The notes under the pieces: generated by a model | Database searches by the model: none | Seen by the model: only the letters and a program-made list of their open reading frames with translations | Told to the model about the DNA's origin: nothing | In this document: piece by piece, positions 31,879-42,787 of the stretch | Position numbering within the stretch: position 1 is the stretch's first letter | How the letters are laid out: each line of letters opens with the position of its first letter | Made by a program: the position numbers and the translations under genes | Assembly (NCBI RefSeq): GCF_000224145.3 | Contig: NC_020171.2 | Coordinates: 67,051-131,050 of the forward strand | Direction of reading: 5' to 3' | Length of the DNA: 64,000 nt | From: Ciona intestinalis | Taxonomy: Eukaryota > Chordata > Ascidiacea > Phlebobranchia > Cionidae

Positions 31879-32076
31879 ATATAGTAGGGTGGGGGAAGAT
31901 GGGACACATTTAATACATAATATCCAAATAGCCTGATCGTGTTTTAAACAATTAACAACGGTCTGTGGAAGTCGTAAGGATACGGTTTTATAATTCATTG
32001 AATGTTCTTTGTTTACTGCCAAATGAAAAGAGAAAACTAAACGAAAAAGTGTCCCATCTTCCCTCACCCTACTATA
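31879..32076 (+). mobile_element. TA-flanked MITE, type A
   Basis: TAGTAGGGTGGGGGAAGATG to CATCTTCCCTCACCCTACTA; near consensus. Confidence 0.86.
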
Positions 32077-32111
32077 ATAAAACCTATACTATAACATATA
32101 TACATACATAC

Positions 32112-32219
32112 CTTAAACGCATCTCCCCATGCCTTTGGTGTGTATATTGTACTCGTATTCGTGTTTTGTCCATACGAACACGATATAATAACTGCAAATA
32201 TGCTTAACGACAAAATCAT
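32112..32219 (-). CDS. First coding exon (signal peptide) of an unidentified secreted or membrane protein
   Basis: A 36-codon frame opens with ATG at 32219 and ends in phase 0 at a good donor (AAG|gtatgt). It reads as a signal peptide (MILSLSIFAVIISCSYG) followed by QNTNTSTIYTPKAWGDAFK. No following exon could be recognised between here and the gap at 31378-31427. The PxxWxDxF pattern after cleavage recalls the N terminus of mature voltage-gated calcium channel alpha2-delta subunits (family from memory), but a dozen residues cannot establish that. Confidence 0.4.
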
Positions 32220-32567
32220 AGCTGTATATATTTTCTATCAGTGTGTATTTTGTCCATCAGATGGTATTCCAAACTTGATTACTGACTTGTAACGTGGGAG
32301 TTTTTTCAGACAGTTTTTGGGTAAAAGCTTTTTAACTGTTACTTTGGTAAAACCTAAATATAAAGTAGTTTCCAAATAACATATATATATATATCCTCGC
32401 TGTCGATAATAAACACTGTCACTAAAACTATTGCTTGCAGTTTTGAAAAAAAGGTAAGTTGACAATATGTGAAATACACATATTTACTGAGTTCTTAAAG
32501 TTGACAATTTTTACAATTGTATTAAGACAACACTCTCTTTGAGAGGTTTTTCTGTTTTAAAACGGGT

Positions 32568-32655
32568 ATATTACTCTATAAATATTCTTTATTTATACTA
32601 AATGGGATAAGAAAATAAAATAAAAGCAGGCCCCATCTTACCCCACCTTACTATA
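32568..32655 (+). mobile_element. MITE right half
   Basis: From TATAAATATTCTTTATTTATAC to CCCATCTTACCCCACCTTAC. Confidence 0.65.
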
Positions 32656-33104
32656 TTTTCAACATACTATCTATCAAAAGACCTTTTCTATTTTTATTAA
32701 TGGTACATCCTCGTTTTCAGCGTACACAGTAAACAACACCTGTGACAACTGTACAACGCTTACAGCTCGCAGCGTAAAACGACTGAATTTTAGTATAGTC
32801 ATACAACTATACGCCGTGGGCAGTTTTAAAGGCGAACTTGTCGGATTAGTTTTAAATTGGTCTAGTTTCCTCGTGTTTAAAGTTAGACTAATTGGAACCA
32901 CAATACAAACAAGCATGTTTTACCGCGGTTAATTTCTTGAAGATATACACGTAATTTGCGTCGTTTTTTTCATAAATCAGCATAGCGAAAAAAATATGTA
33001 TAATCATATTGTACACTTTACATTTTGAAAGGCTGTTTAAAGTCGTGTTTTTTAAATGATTACTCATTTAATAAAATGTTACCCATTTATCGCTTGGCAA
33101 GGTG

Positions 33105-33190
33105 CAAAGACAGTCTTAATAACAAGTTTTCCTGTGGCATACACCTCGTGCCCATTTACGAGATAGGCTACCATGTTTGTAACTTTGTAA
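33105..33190 (-). mobile_element. SINE tail fragment
   Basis: Retains TGGCATACACCTCGTGCCCA, then TTTACGAGAT and CCATGTTTGTAACTTTG. Confidence 0.6.
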
Positions 33191-33308
33191 ATATTTTTTT
33201 TTAATTTTTTACCTATTTTAAACCGTTTTAACAGAAAAATAAAATAAGGTTGCTTTTTATATTTCACAGTTGACAATTTATTAACACGCTTTACATCAAG
33301 ATGTGATA

Positions 33309-33504
33309 TATAGTAGGGTGGGGGAAGATGGGACACCTTTCCACTCTATTTTCTTGTTCCATTTAATATAGTAAACAAAAGACACTCAAAGAACTATTAA
33401 ACCGTTTTCTCACGACTCCCATAGGCCGTTGTTAATTGTTTCAAACACAATCAGGATATTTGGATACTAAACTAAATATGTCCCGTTTTCCCCACCCTAC
33501 TATA
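33309..33504 (-). mobile_element. TA-flanked MITE, type A
   Basis: TAGTAGGGTGGGGGAAGATG to CGTTTTCCCCACCCTACTA; near consensus. Confidence 0.87.
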
Positions 33505-33772
33505 AATGTATTTGTAAACAGTATCTAACAAATGCGTTGCATTCATTGAAACACGATTGTGTGTGATAAAGATTGTGCTTGTCATACATTTGCTCGTCCT
33601 ATAGGAACCAGATTTCCGTGACACCGATAAGAGTCATTGCAATTCAGAGCCCCACAGTATATTTTTAGTTTAGTAATATTTACATTTTCTAATATATAAC
33701 AATCATTTTAGATTTTCTTAAAAAAGATATTTCACTGTTAGAATACAAACAAAAAATCCGACTGGGTAAGCG

Positions 33773-36004
33773 TTAATTTACAACAATAAGTACAATTGAC
33801 AAAACAGAGAGAATTATCTTGGCAGATACTTGTAAATTTGTAGACCCTCCTTTCTGCGTTGTGGCATCTCTTGAATCCAAAACAGAAGTGGTAACTCGTG
33901 AATGTACATTTATTTTCGTTGGTCTTGAACTCGTGACGTCAGTGACAGCTGACGTCATAGGACTACCATCTGTTGTTACATCAGAAATTTCAGATTCGGT
34001 AACATTAGGTTCTGTGGTCGTTATATTATGCAAAGCCAATCCACGGTTGTCTGTTAAAATACCAGTAGGAACAGTTGCATTGACTGTTGTTGCGGTAGAA
34101 GCAGCTGTAGTTGCCATGTCACCGTTACAACCATCGTACGAACAGCAGCTCGCTGTACAAGACCTGTCAATAATCAAACCTATTATTTGTCTGAAATAAC
34201 TGTGGGTATTGCCCTGCTATTACTGCATTTTCCTACGTTTTTATGCACAGCGTGTCTAACCACTACCGTTTTGCTGTTAATTCTTTCGATTTGTTCTTTC
34301 ATGGTATAGTATCGTTATATTTACTGAACTATCTATAGCCATATCTTAACGAGTCAAAAAGAGTATTGGTAATCGGTAAAAACACGATCGGGAAATATTT
34401 ATTGTTTGCTAACGGTATAGGTATCTATCTTACTAGACAGTACAATATAATGTTATACACATCTCTTCTGTTATTCGGGTAATTTGAATAGAATTGATTT
34501 GAATGTAACTTACTTTATCCTCGCGTGGCCGGAAAACGACAATCGTTATCACACGGGTTCATACACCTCGTGCCAGCTTACCACGTATGTTACTTCGTGG
34601 GTGATTTTTTTTTTCATTTTTTTATGTATGGCTGATAATTTGGACAACCCATTAGTGACCACTGGGTTGGAGCGATTGCCGTTAAGTGCGCCTGCCCAAG
34701 GAGATGTACACTTACAATGGTAGCAGCGACGAGCCTTGAACCCATTACCTCTGGGTTACAGGCAAGCGCGCTAACCACTATGCCACGGCGCGGGTATTTG
34801 AAGTTAGTATATGGCATATAAAAACAAATTCACTTACAGCTTTCTAAAAAACGGATTGATTTGATCCACACGTAGAGTCGAACATAAATCTTCGCTGCAC
34901 TCGCTCGTAGGTACGCATTTTCCGTACAAAACTGTACCTATATATACAAAATGGATATGCTTTAGCATAGTAGAGTTATGGAGACTGAACACCTTTAGCA
35001 CATAACATCCGAATAACCTAATCGTGTTTTAAACAATTAACAACGGTCTATGGGAGTTGTGAGGATACCGTTTTATAATTCTTCGAATGTTCTTTATTTA
35101 CTGCTAAATAAGAGGTCTTTTCTTGCCCCACTATATTTGGGGATGATGTATTATGCATTTATATATACTTTTTAAAAGCTTGATTTACGTTTTAAAGTGC
35201 ATTTTAGGAATTTCGGTAGCTAATTAAAACAGCGAGTTTATTAAGCTGGGGTAAGATGGTCCATGTTTTCATTTTTTATCGTGCCATTCGGCAAACAGAA
35301 TAAGAAGTTACATAGTTATATAACCGTATCCTTAAAGTTCTAACATGGTGTTTTTATTAGTTTAATTAAAACGTATTTAGGAAATGCGAGATATTATCTG
35401 CAATACACAGCCATATCCATCTTATTCCACAGTACTATATCAAGTAAAGATTGGTTGTTTCGTGAATGTGTATTAAAATATGCCATTTCTACGTACTATC
35501 TTTTCTTATGTGTAATATATTAGCGGGAAGTCCAAACCGACACGCACACCTATAAGAACCATTATATGATAATCAGTTGCACAAACCACAATAACACACG
35601 TCCTCTGTAAATAAATTGGTACTTATAAATGTGGGCACTTAAACAGAGAGACAACTTTTCGTTGGATTTTTTTTTGCTTAATTTGTACCAAGGACAAAAA
35701 TAAAACAAGTTGGTTCTAAAAATGTTACGATTTTTTACGATTTTGTTTAATTTACATTTTTTATAAAACAAGAAATATTTTTAAATTTCTTACCGAATCC
35801 GGGTAAGGCTTTTACTCTGCTCTCAAACCTTACACAAGATAAATCAACCGTCGAATTTCCGATGTTGCATTCGCCGATATTGTAATGTGACACCGACCAC
35901 ATAAAACTCGTTACCGTGTAATTTTGGTAACATCGTAAACCCACAGTTGCTGGTGCTATGGACAAAATAATGCAGATAAAGACGCTTAATTTGCCACAGG
36001 GCAT
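33773..36004 (-). CDS. Ly6/uPAR-domain protein with Thr/Ser stalk and GPI signal, paralogue 1
   Basis: Three exons, 35794-36004, 34838-34937 and 33773-34190, with phase 1 and phase 2 introns, give 242 residues. The signal peptide (MPCGKLSVFICIILSIAPATVG) is followed by LRCYQNYT, the standard opening of an Ly6/uPAR (three-finger) domain. The mature domain has exactly ten cysteines, three per first and second exon and four in the third, closing with CTASCCSYDGCN (115-126), the family's CCxxDxCN signature. Residues 129-222 form a stalk rich in Thr, Ser and Val (TTAASTATTVNATVPT...). The last 20 residues are hydrophobic (AKIILSVLSIVLIVVN), as in a GPI-attachment signal. Such proteins sit on the outer membrane face and act as ligands, co-receptors or receptor modulators. 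The intron 1 region carries two MITEs and a complete SINE. The exact ligand is unknown. Confidence 0.85.
34492..34800 (-). mobile_element. tRNA-derived SINE, full length, reverse
   Basis: From the TTTGAATGTAACTTACTTTA tail to the reversed head CTAACCACTATGCCACGGCG, in intron 2 of Ly6 paralogue 1. Close to consensus, so probably recent. Confidence 0.87.
34967..35440. mobile_element. Two diverged MITEs in Ly6-1 intron 1
   Basis: A forward type A copy at 34967-35134 (TAGTAGAGTTATGGAGACTG; right end GCCCCACTATA) and a reverse type B copy at 35242-35440 (TTAAGCTGGGGTAAGATGGT; CTTATTCCACAGTACTATA). Confidence 0.72.
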
Positions 36005-36134
36005 TTTAATCTCTTAATGTTCTTGTTTACAGTTTTCTGCAAATAATAAAACATTACGTCTTGTGGTTATATTTTTTTTCGATGTAAGTTTCCGCATTAA
36101 TATATCTTATAAAAAATTCAGCTTAGTAATTAAA

Positions 36135-36297
36135 TATGGTGGGTTGGGGGGAGATGGGACATCTTTAGCACATAGTATCTAAATAACCTCATCGTGTTTT
36201 AAAAAATTAACAACGGTCTATGAGATGTTTTGTTTACTGCTACGAGACGAGAAAATAGAGTGTAAAAGGTGTCCCATCTTCACCCACTGTACTGTAT
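36135..36297 (+). mobile_element. Type A MITE with internal deletion
   Basis: TATGGTGGGTTGGGGGGAGA to CATCTTCACCCACTGTACTG; about 30 bp short. Lies 130 bp upstream of the Ly6-1 start codon. Confidence 0.76.
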
Positions 36298-36823
36298 AAA
36301 TTGAATCACCTAAAACTAGTTCTAAAATTTTAAACTAAAAATTATGGCAATTTGACTAGATATCAACATACTAAAAATACGTTTTCACAAAACGAATACA
36401 GTCGTATATACGTTCAAATGACTATAACTCTATTTGCTTATACTTAAGTAAATCTGAATCTTTACAGTTTCTGAGCAGTCGTTTTTCTCTGCGTCTCAAA
36501 CCTTAATGCTAAGTGTCTCGTCTTCCGTTTTCTTATATTGACCAGACATAAGATATATGGTTTTCTGCGGCCAAAATCATGTCAAACCATCACGCATACG
36601 TCAATGCAGCACGCACGGTGTATGCTATTTGTGCGGGAAAATTGCAGGCGTTTATTATCTCATGCGTATTAAAGTTTAATTGTTTTTTTTATCACGAACA
36701 GGCATTTAGGTTCTTTTTCTTATAACAAGTTAATTAATTTCTGCGTTAATAGTTTTACACGTCTGAATTACCAAAATCTAAAGTTCAAAGTTATCACAAT
36801 AATAATAATATTATCAATTACGG

Positions 36824-36855
36824 TAGTCTCTTCGATTACGGTAGCGAAGATTTAG
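36824..36855 (-). repeat. Repeat R2, copy 3, left part (split by foldback element)
   Basis: GTCTCTTCGATTACGGTAGC aligns with GTCTCTTCGGTCACGATAAC of the 16.0 kb copy; the rest of the repeat resumes at 38616. Confidence 0.65.
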
Positions 36856-36863
36856 AAATATTT

Positions 36864-38615
36864 GGGTAATACTAATTTACGGGAATACGGAAATACGGGA
36901 ACGACGGGAATCGCAATCTAATTTACGGGAATACGGAAATACGGAAAAGACGGGAAAAACTGCAAACTAATTTACGGGAACACGGGAACTTACGGGAATG
37001 TGTTTTAAGCTTGTTTCAAGCCTACACCAGTTACGGGAATGTGTTTTATGCTTGTTTTAAGTATTTACCAGTTACGGGAAAATTACGGGAATGTGTTTTA
37101 GGCTTGTTTCAAGCCTACACCAGTTACGGGAAAATTACGGGAATGTGTTTTAAACATATTACAGTTACGGGAAAATTACGGGAATATGTTTTATGCTTGT
37201 TTTAAGCCTACACCAGTTACGGGAAAATTACGGGAATGCGTTTTAAACATATTACAGTTACGGGAAAATTACGGGAATATGTTTTATGCTTGTTTTAAGC
37301 CTACACCAGTTACGGGAAAATTACGGGAATGTGTTTTATGCTTGTATATTTACCAGTTACGGGAAAATTACGGGAATGTGTTTTAGGCTTGTTTTAAGTA
37401 TTTACCAGTTACGGGAAAATTACGGGAATGTGTTTTAGGCTTGTTTCAGTCTACACCAGTTACGGGAAAATTACGGGAATGTGTTTTAAACATATTACAG
37501 TTACGGGAAAATTACGGGAATATGTTTTATGCTTGTTTTAAGTATTTACCAGTTACGGGAAGGTTACGGGAATGTGTTTTAAGCATATTACAGTTACGGG
37601 AAAATTTTGGGTAGTACTAATAATTAGTTTCATTTCTGTATACTTCCAACTCCCACAAAACAATTCAGGGCCCAGCAATGTCTTTTTGATTGCATTTTAC
37701 ATATTCGATCCTCATTGGGGCCGTCTGTACTGGTAAATATTTTTTTTTTTGAAAAAGGCATAAAAACATTCCCGTAACCTTCCCGTAACTGGCAAAAACC
37801 TAAAACAAGCATAAAACACATTCCCGTAATTTTCCCGTAACTGGTAAATACCTTAAACAAGCATAAAACACATTCCCGTAAGTTTCCCGTAACTGTAATA
37901 TGCTTAAAACACATTCCCGTAACCTTCCCGTAACTGGTAAATACCTAAAACAAGCATAAAACACATTCCCGTAACTGGTGTAGGCTTAAAACAAGCCTAA
38001 AACACATTCCCGTAACTGTAATATGCTTAAAACACATTCCCGTAACTTTCCCGTAACTGGTGTAGGCTTGAAACAAGCCTAAAACATATTCCCGTAATTT
38101 TCCCGTAACTGTAATATGCTTAAAACACATTCCCGTAACCTTCCCGTAACTGGTAAATACCTAAAACAAGCATAAAACACATTCCCGTAATTGGTGTAGG
38201 CTTAAAACAAGCATAAAACACATTCCCGTAACTGGTGATAGGCTTAAAACACATTCCCGTAACTTTCCCGTAACTGGTGTAGGCTTGAAACAAGCCTAAA
38301 ACATATTCCCGTAATTTTCCCGTAACTGTAATATGCTTAAAACACATTCCCGTAACCTTCCCGTAACTGGTAAATACCTAAAACAAGCATAAAACACATT
38401 CCCGTAATTGGTGTAGGCTTAAAACAAGCATAAAACACATTCCCGTAATTGGTGTAGGCTTAAAACAAGCTTAAAACACATTCCCGTAAGTTCCCGTGTT
38501 CCCGTAAATTAGTTTGCAGTTTTTCCCGTCTTTTCCGTATTTCCGTATTCCCGTAAATTAGATTGCAATTCCCGTCGTTCCCGTATTTCCGTATTCCCGT
38601 AAATTAGTATTACCC
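36864..38615. mobile_element. 1.75 kb foldback element with minisatellite arms
   Basis: Two long inverted arms (about 36864-37617 and 37745-38615) surround a roughly 125 bp unique spacer. The outermost 140-150 bp of each arm (GGGTAATACTAATTTACGGG..., then TTTACGGGAACACGGGAACTT) are near-perfect inverted repeats. Inside each arm are 10-15 tandem units of about 50 bp built from GTTACGGGAAAATTACGGGA plus ATGTGTTTTAGGCTTGTTT and CAAGCCTACACCA or a shorter ATATTACA variant. The octamer AAATATTT flanks both ends (36856-36863, 38616-38623) and may be an 8 bp target duplication, although it is itself palindromic. No transposase is encoded. It lies between the two Ly6 paralogues. Confidence 0.88.
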
Positions 38616-38700
38616 AAATATTTTAAACGAAAAGACAGGATTTAGCGACAAAACAACAGTTGTTAAAACACGCTTACAGTTAAAAACATATTTACATTCA
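38616..38700 (-). repeat. Repeat R2, copy 3, right part
   Basis: AACGAAAAGACAGGATTTAG, then CAACAGTTGTTAAAACACGC, continues the repeat interrupted at 36863. Confidence 0.7.
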
Positions 38701-38754
38701 ATTGTAACAAATACGCGTGGTCGCTACTAAAATAAAAACATAATTTATATTAAA

Positions 38755-38893
38755 ATATGGTATAAAAGGTTACCAATTATACCAACGCGAGTCGCGGAGC
38801 TACAGTTATATAATTCTACAAACATATTTTTACAACAAATGGTACGAGAAAAAAGGAAAATAGATCCCATATTACCCTCCATCTTACTATATA
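38755..38893 (+). mobile_element. Eroded MITE
   Basis: The left TIR is lost; the right end reads CATATTACCCTCCATCTTAC. Confidence 0.55.
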
Positions 38894-39149
38894 TTCCAAA
38901 ATTCTGGTCAAAAATACAGACAAACCGCCTGAAAAGGCGAATTTCATTATATTGGCAAGCATGAAATATTTAGAGTCAGACCTTCAGTTAGCTGTCATAA
39001 TCTGGCGTAGCTTCAAGCCGATCTTACCATCTATACGAATATTTGCCTTGGAATTCCCATAAAACGTTTTAGTGTTTATAAATAATAAAAGCATTTTATA
39101 GACAATATAGGTTGCGGTAAAAAAATCCGTAAATAAATGATCTTAAGTA

Positions 39150-39240
39150 CCTTTTGTTTTCGTGTGGCTGGGTAGCGACAGTTATTGTATAACACGAGTG
39201 TTCTGTTTCATACACCTCGTATACGCATACAAGTAACCAT
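39150..39240 (-). mobile_element. SINE tail fragment
   Basis: GTGTTCTGTTTCATACACCT, then CGTATACGCATACAAGTAACC. Confidence 0.6.
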
Positions 39241-39260
39241 GTAATACATAATATAAATAT

Positions 39261-39452
39261 AATAGGGCGGGGTAAGACGGGACAGATTTAACACATAATA
39301 TCTAAATAGCCTGATCGTGTTTTAAACAATTATAACGGTCTGTGTGAGTCGTGAGGATACAGTTTTATAAATCTTTGAATGTTCTTTGTTTACTACCAAA
39401 TGGATGATGAAGTTGAATGAAAAGGTGTCCCATCTTCCCCACCCTACTATAT
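39261..39452 (+). mobile_element. TA-flanked MITE, type A
   Basis: AATAGGGCGGGGTAAGACGG to CATCTTCCCCACCCTACTA. Confidence 0.84.
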
Positions 39453-39816
39453 GTTAAAAAAATCAAGTGTAACTAAATCGTTTTTTACAAATGGTCAGAT
39501 GGTAATATTCAACTTCGTATTTGCTGGCAATAGCAACCATTTCTGTTTGGCAGTTTCATAAATTATACATTTAATAGTACATAGATGCTGGGTAATTAGT
39601 AAACCACACGTTTGTAAACAATAAGGCATAAATAAACCACTTCTATTTACAAGAATGTGTCATTTCAAAAACGGGTTACATTTTATTTTGTTGAAACTTG
39701 TGCGCTTAAAGAAATGATAAAACGACAGTTCAAAGAAATTCGACAGTAAGTTCTGTAACCGTAAACAAATTCTGCAGAAGAATTTAAAAAAATGTTACAA
39801 CTGTATTACGTTTAAT

Positions 39817-40006
39817 ATAGTGGGTGGGGGAAGATGGGACACCTTTCCATATGATTTTCCCATCCTTTTGGTAGCAAACAAAGAAAATTCAATGAACTAT
39901 AAAACAGTATCCTCACGAGTCCGATAGGCCGTTGTTAATTGAAGCACGATCAAGATATTTGGATATGGTGTGCTAAAGGTGTCTCGTCTTGCCCCATTCT
40001 GCAATA
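39817..40006 (-). mobile_element. TA-flanked MITE, type A, eroded right end
   Basis: TAGTGGGTGGGGGAAGATGG to CGTCTTGCCCCATTCTGCAA. Confidence 0.8.
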
Positions 40007-40089
40007 TTTAGTTATAATCATCATAGTTGTAATTTGAGATTCAATCATGTTTTGCAATTTCCCTTGGAAAACACTTATATAGTTAACAT

Positions 40090-40432
40090 TTATATCATCG
40101 TGGCGTAAAATTGGATACCGTTAGCATCTAAATACCACATTTCCTGATCGTGTTTTAAACAATTAACAACGCGTATTTAGAGTCGTGAGAATACGGTTAT
40201 ATTATTCTGTAAATATTCTTTGTTTTCTACCAAATGGGATAACAAAATGAAAATATGTTCTGTCTTACCACAGCCTACTATATAATAACCTGATCGTGTT
40301 TTAAACAATTAACAACGGTCTATGGGAATCGTAAGGATACGGCTTTACAGTTGTTTGAATGTTCTTTGTTTACTACCAAATAGGACGAGAAAACAGAACG
40401 AAAAGTTGTCCCAACTTCCCCCACCCTATACT
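40090..40432 (+). mobile_element. Type B MITE followed by a left-truncated type A MITE
   Basis: A first copy at 40090-40274 (CATCGTGGCGTAAAATTGGA; TACCACAGCCTACTATA). A second starts inside the interior (TAACCTGATCGTGTTTTAAA) and ends CCCAACTTCCCCCACCCTAT. Confidence 0.76.
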
Positions 40433-41034
40433 GTAACGTTTTCGAAAATATTTACTTGACTTATTGGAGAAAAAACATATAAAATTTCGCAACTTTTAGC
40501 TCGAATTTTACTTACTCACAGTTAAGTTGAATTCTAAACACCAGCCGGTTGATAAATTAGTTCCGCGTCTGTGTTGGAAAAAGTGCCAAAGATTTGTCAC
40601 ATAATTTATTGCTTACGGAAGTCAAGAGCGCCTGAGCTCCAACAACGTATTTGTCTTGTTAAACCGCTTTAACCTATAATGCGCCTGCGGTCTATTTATA
40701 CAATCTTTGGGGTAGAATCTTTAAGATTCTCAGCTTTTAGATTTACTCTAATTTACTGAACCTGCACGTAAAATATGTTCCTGTACATAAAACATCAACA
40801 TAGAAATAAATACAAAACAGGAATGTAGAAACAAGTTATTTAGGAATTCATTCAATTTGTAATCGTTCATTTTCATTTTGTCTGTTCGTAACATGTATAA
40901 AACAATAAAAATACAAAAAATAGACCTTTATCATGACTATATTCGTGCCACAGTAGATTATTTCCGCTGTCTACTAGTTTAAAATCACAGCTAATTTCGA
41001 TGACTGTTATACAACCTCATTTGAACAACACGAT
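40433..41034. other. Intergenic DNA downstream of Ly6-2, no feature seen
   Basis: AT-rich; probably includes the 3' UTR of the gene that ends at 41035. No repeat family recognised. Confidence 0.4.
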
Positions 41035-42733
41035 TCAGAATGCGATAAATGCACTTGCAACTAAAACTAGTAGATAAGCTAAACCTACATGCCTCGTACT
41101 AGACGCAAAGTTCGTTGTATTGCCTGTATGCGGCCGACCAATCGGTGCAAAAAACGCCGGTGCGTCGCCTCGCGAGTCGTCTCTTGGTGCATTAGTGATT
41201 AACATTGTGCCGGCTGGCGTCGTCGATCTGGTTCTTGGCACTTTAAACGCTGGGGCGTCACCTGGCGACTGGGACATTACTGTGAGAGGTGTAACGGGAG
41301 CAGAAATGGTCGTTGTTGTTCTTGTTGTAGTTCGGCCTGTGGGTGCAAATCGTACTGGGGCGTCGAGTGTTGTTGTTCTTGTTGTTGTTGTCGTTGTTGT
41401 TGTTGTAGTGGTTGTGGTCGTTGTAAAAGAGAATGGCAAATTACAGTTGTCATCGTAGCAACACGTTGCGTTGCATTTTCTGTTTTAAAAAAAAACGGCA
41501 ATTGAAAGATGGAGTAATTTGGAAAACCTTTTTAATGTAACCGTTTGATGATAAACAAAAATTGTTACAGAATTATTTGTCAATAACGGCTGTACAATAT
41601 GCGCCAAGGCCGATTGGTGTTGTTGCCTATCAAAGTTTGGTCTTTAGGAGAATTTGTACTTGAGCATATCTCAATTTCCCCCACCCCACAATATATGCAC
41701 TTCTTGAAATACAAGGATTGCTTTAAAACTTTAAACCAAAATAAGTTTTTATAGTCTTGTTATTATAGGTTTCAAGTGCAGGACAAAACACTTGCGTGAT
41801 TCTTTTTAACCAAGTATATGCATTACTTACATCACTTTAATTGTACCGTTTATAGCTTTTAACTTCTTCATGTAATCGTTGCAACCCAAATTCTTGCATT
41901 TCATCTTCGATATGCATTCACCATACGCAAGTCGGTCTGTAAAAATGGAAATTAGTTCTGTGGGGTAAGATTGGATACCATTAGCATATAATATCCAAAT
42001 ATCCTGGTCGTGTTTTAAACAGTTATAAACAACGGTTTATGGGAGTCGTGAGAATACGATTTTTTAATTCTTTGAATGTTTTTTTTGTTTACTACCAAAA
42101 TGGGACGATAAAATAGAATGAGAGGGTATCCCTTCTTTCCCCAACCTAATATATATATATATATATATATTAGATACTGTAGGAAGAGGGTTTGAGACTT
42201 GACATAGCTTCTATCGTAAGTGGGCACGAGGTTTATAAACGTAAACATTACACAGATCACTAATTATAGTTTAAACAGGATGGCAGATAATAATGTAAAA
42301 AATAAACGTTTAACTTAAACAACCATTTCTGGTAATTCGATATTAATATTATTTAATGTAATTATAAGCAATTATAACTTGTAGTGACTTCTTTATCCTC
42401 GCGCAGCGTGACAACGACAATCGTTATACCACAGGTGTTTTTTTCGTTTCATACATGTCGTGTCAGCTTTACACACCGAGTTATATACCACATGTATGAA
42501 ACTTTATGGATAGTTATTTATTACTTTTAATAATTACCAGGTCCAACAGCGTACACAATGTCGGCTTCTAGTTTTACGCAGCCAGGACGCTGCATTGTAC
42601 ATTCTTGAGTTTGGAAATTCTCAGTTCCGATTAGACCGCTGTCCAGTGTATAGTTAGTGTAGCACTTTAGACATAACACGATTTGTAAAGTAGTTAACAT
42701 ATACAGAGCAGTGTATAGACCGTACATCGTCAT
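41035..42733 (-). CDS. Ly6/uPAR-domain protein with poly-Thr stalk and GPI signal, paralogue 2
   Basis: Exons 42538-42733, 41831-41936 and 41035-41479 give 248 residues. Intron phases (1, then 2) and intron positions relative to the cysteines are the same as in the gene at 33.8-36.0 kb, so the two are paralogues. The signal peptide (MTMYGLYTALYMLTTLQIVLC) precedes LKCYTNYT. The mature domain again has ten cysteines and ends CNATCCYDDNCN (103-114). The stalk begins with a run of about 15 threonines encoded by a (GTT)n-type microsatellite on the opposite strand. It then contains three variants of a DAPxxF..P..R motif (DAPVRFAPTGR, GDAPAFKVPRTR, GDAPAFFAPIGR). The C terminus VGLAYLLVLVASAFIAF fits a GPI signal. 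The Thr run is likely to vary in length between alleles. Confidence 0.85.
41360..41430. repeat. Coding trinucleotide microsatellite (poly-Thr)
   Basis: Imperfect GTT/GTC/GTG triplets on the plus strand, read as ACN threonine codons on the minus strand of Ly6-2. Codon third positions vary, so the run is not a pure slippage tract. Confidence 0.85.
41655..42152 (+). mobile_element. MITE right-end scrap and full MITE flanking Ly6-2 exon 2
   Basis: A scrap (41655-41694, CTCAATTTCCCCCACCCCAC) in intron 2 and a type B/A copy (41952-42152, TTAGTTCTGTGGGGTAAGAT to CTTTCCCCAACCTAATATA) in intron 1, 16 bases from exon 2. A (TA)n run of about 24 bp follows. Confidence 0.74.
42195..42515. mobile_element. 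SINE fragments
   Basis: A forward tail scrap (CGTAAGTGGGCACGAGGTTT, about 42210-42250) and a reverse tail (42375-42515: TTTATCCTCGCGCAGCGTGA to CCGAGTTATATACCACATG). Confidence 0.6.
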
Positions 42734-42787
42734 TTTGTCCTATATTTTTGAAATCTTTATGGGATGCAAAAAAAAGTAATTTATTTT

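Noticed and set aside
32674-32932. Possible coding exon on either strand (80 codons minus; about 70 codons plus with NNTCDNCTTLTARSVKRLNF)
   Set aside because: No recognisable family. The plus frame does not fit the phase after receptor exon 9, and no neighbouring exons were found; left as unresolved sequence.
36861-38620. CRISPR-like array
   Set aside because: Regular repeats are present but units are tandem without unique spacers, arranged as inverted arms, in an animal genome. This is a foldback element with minisatellite arms.
41120-41458. 112-codon plus-strand Val-rich frame
   Set aside because: Antisense of the poly-Thr exon of Ly6-2. The minus strand has the cysteine signature and splice sites.
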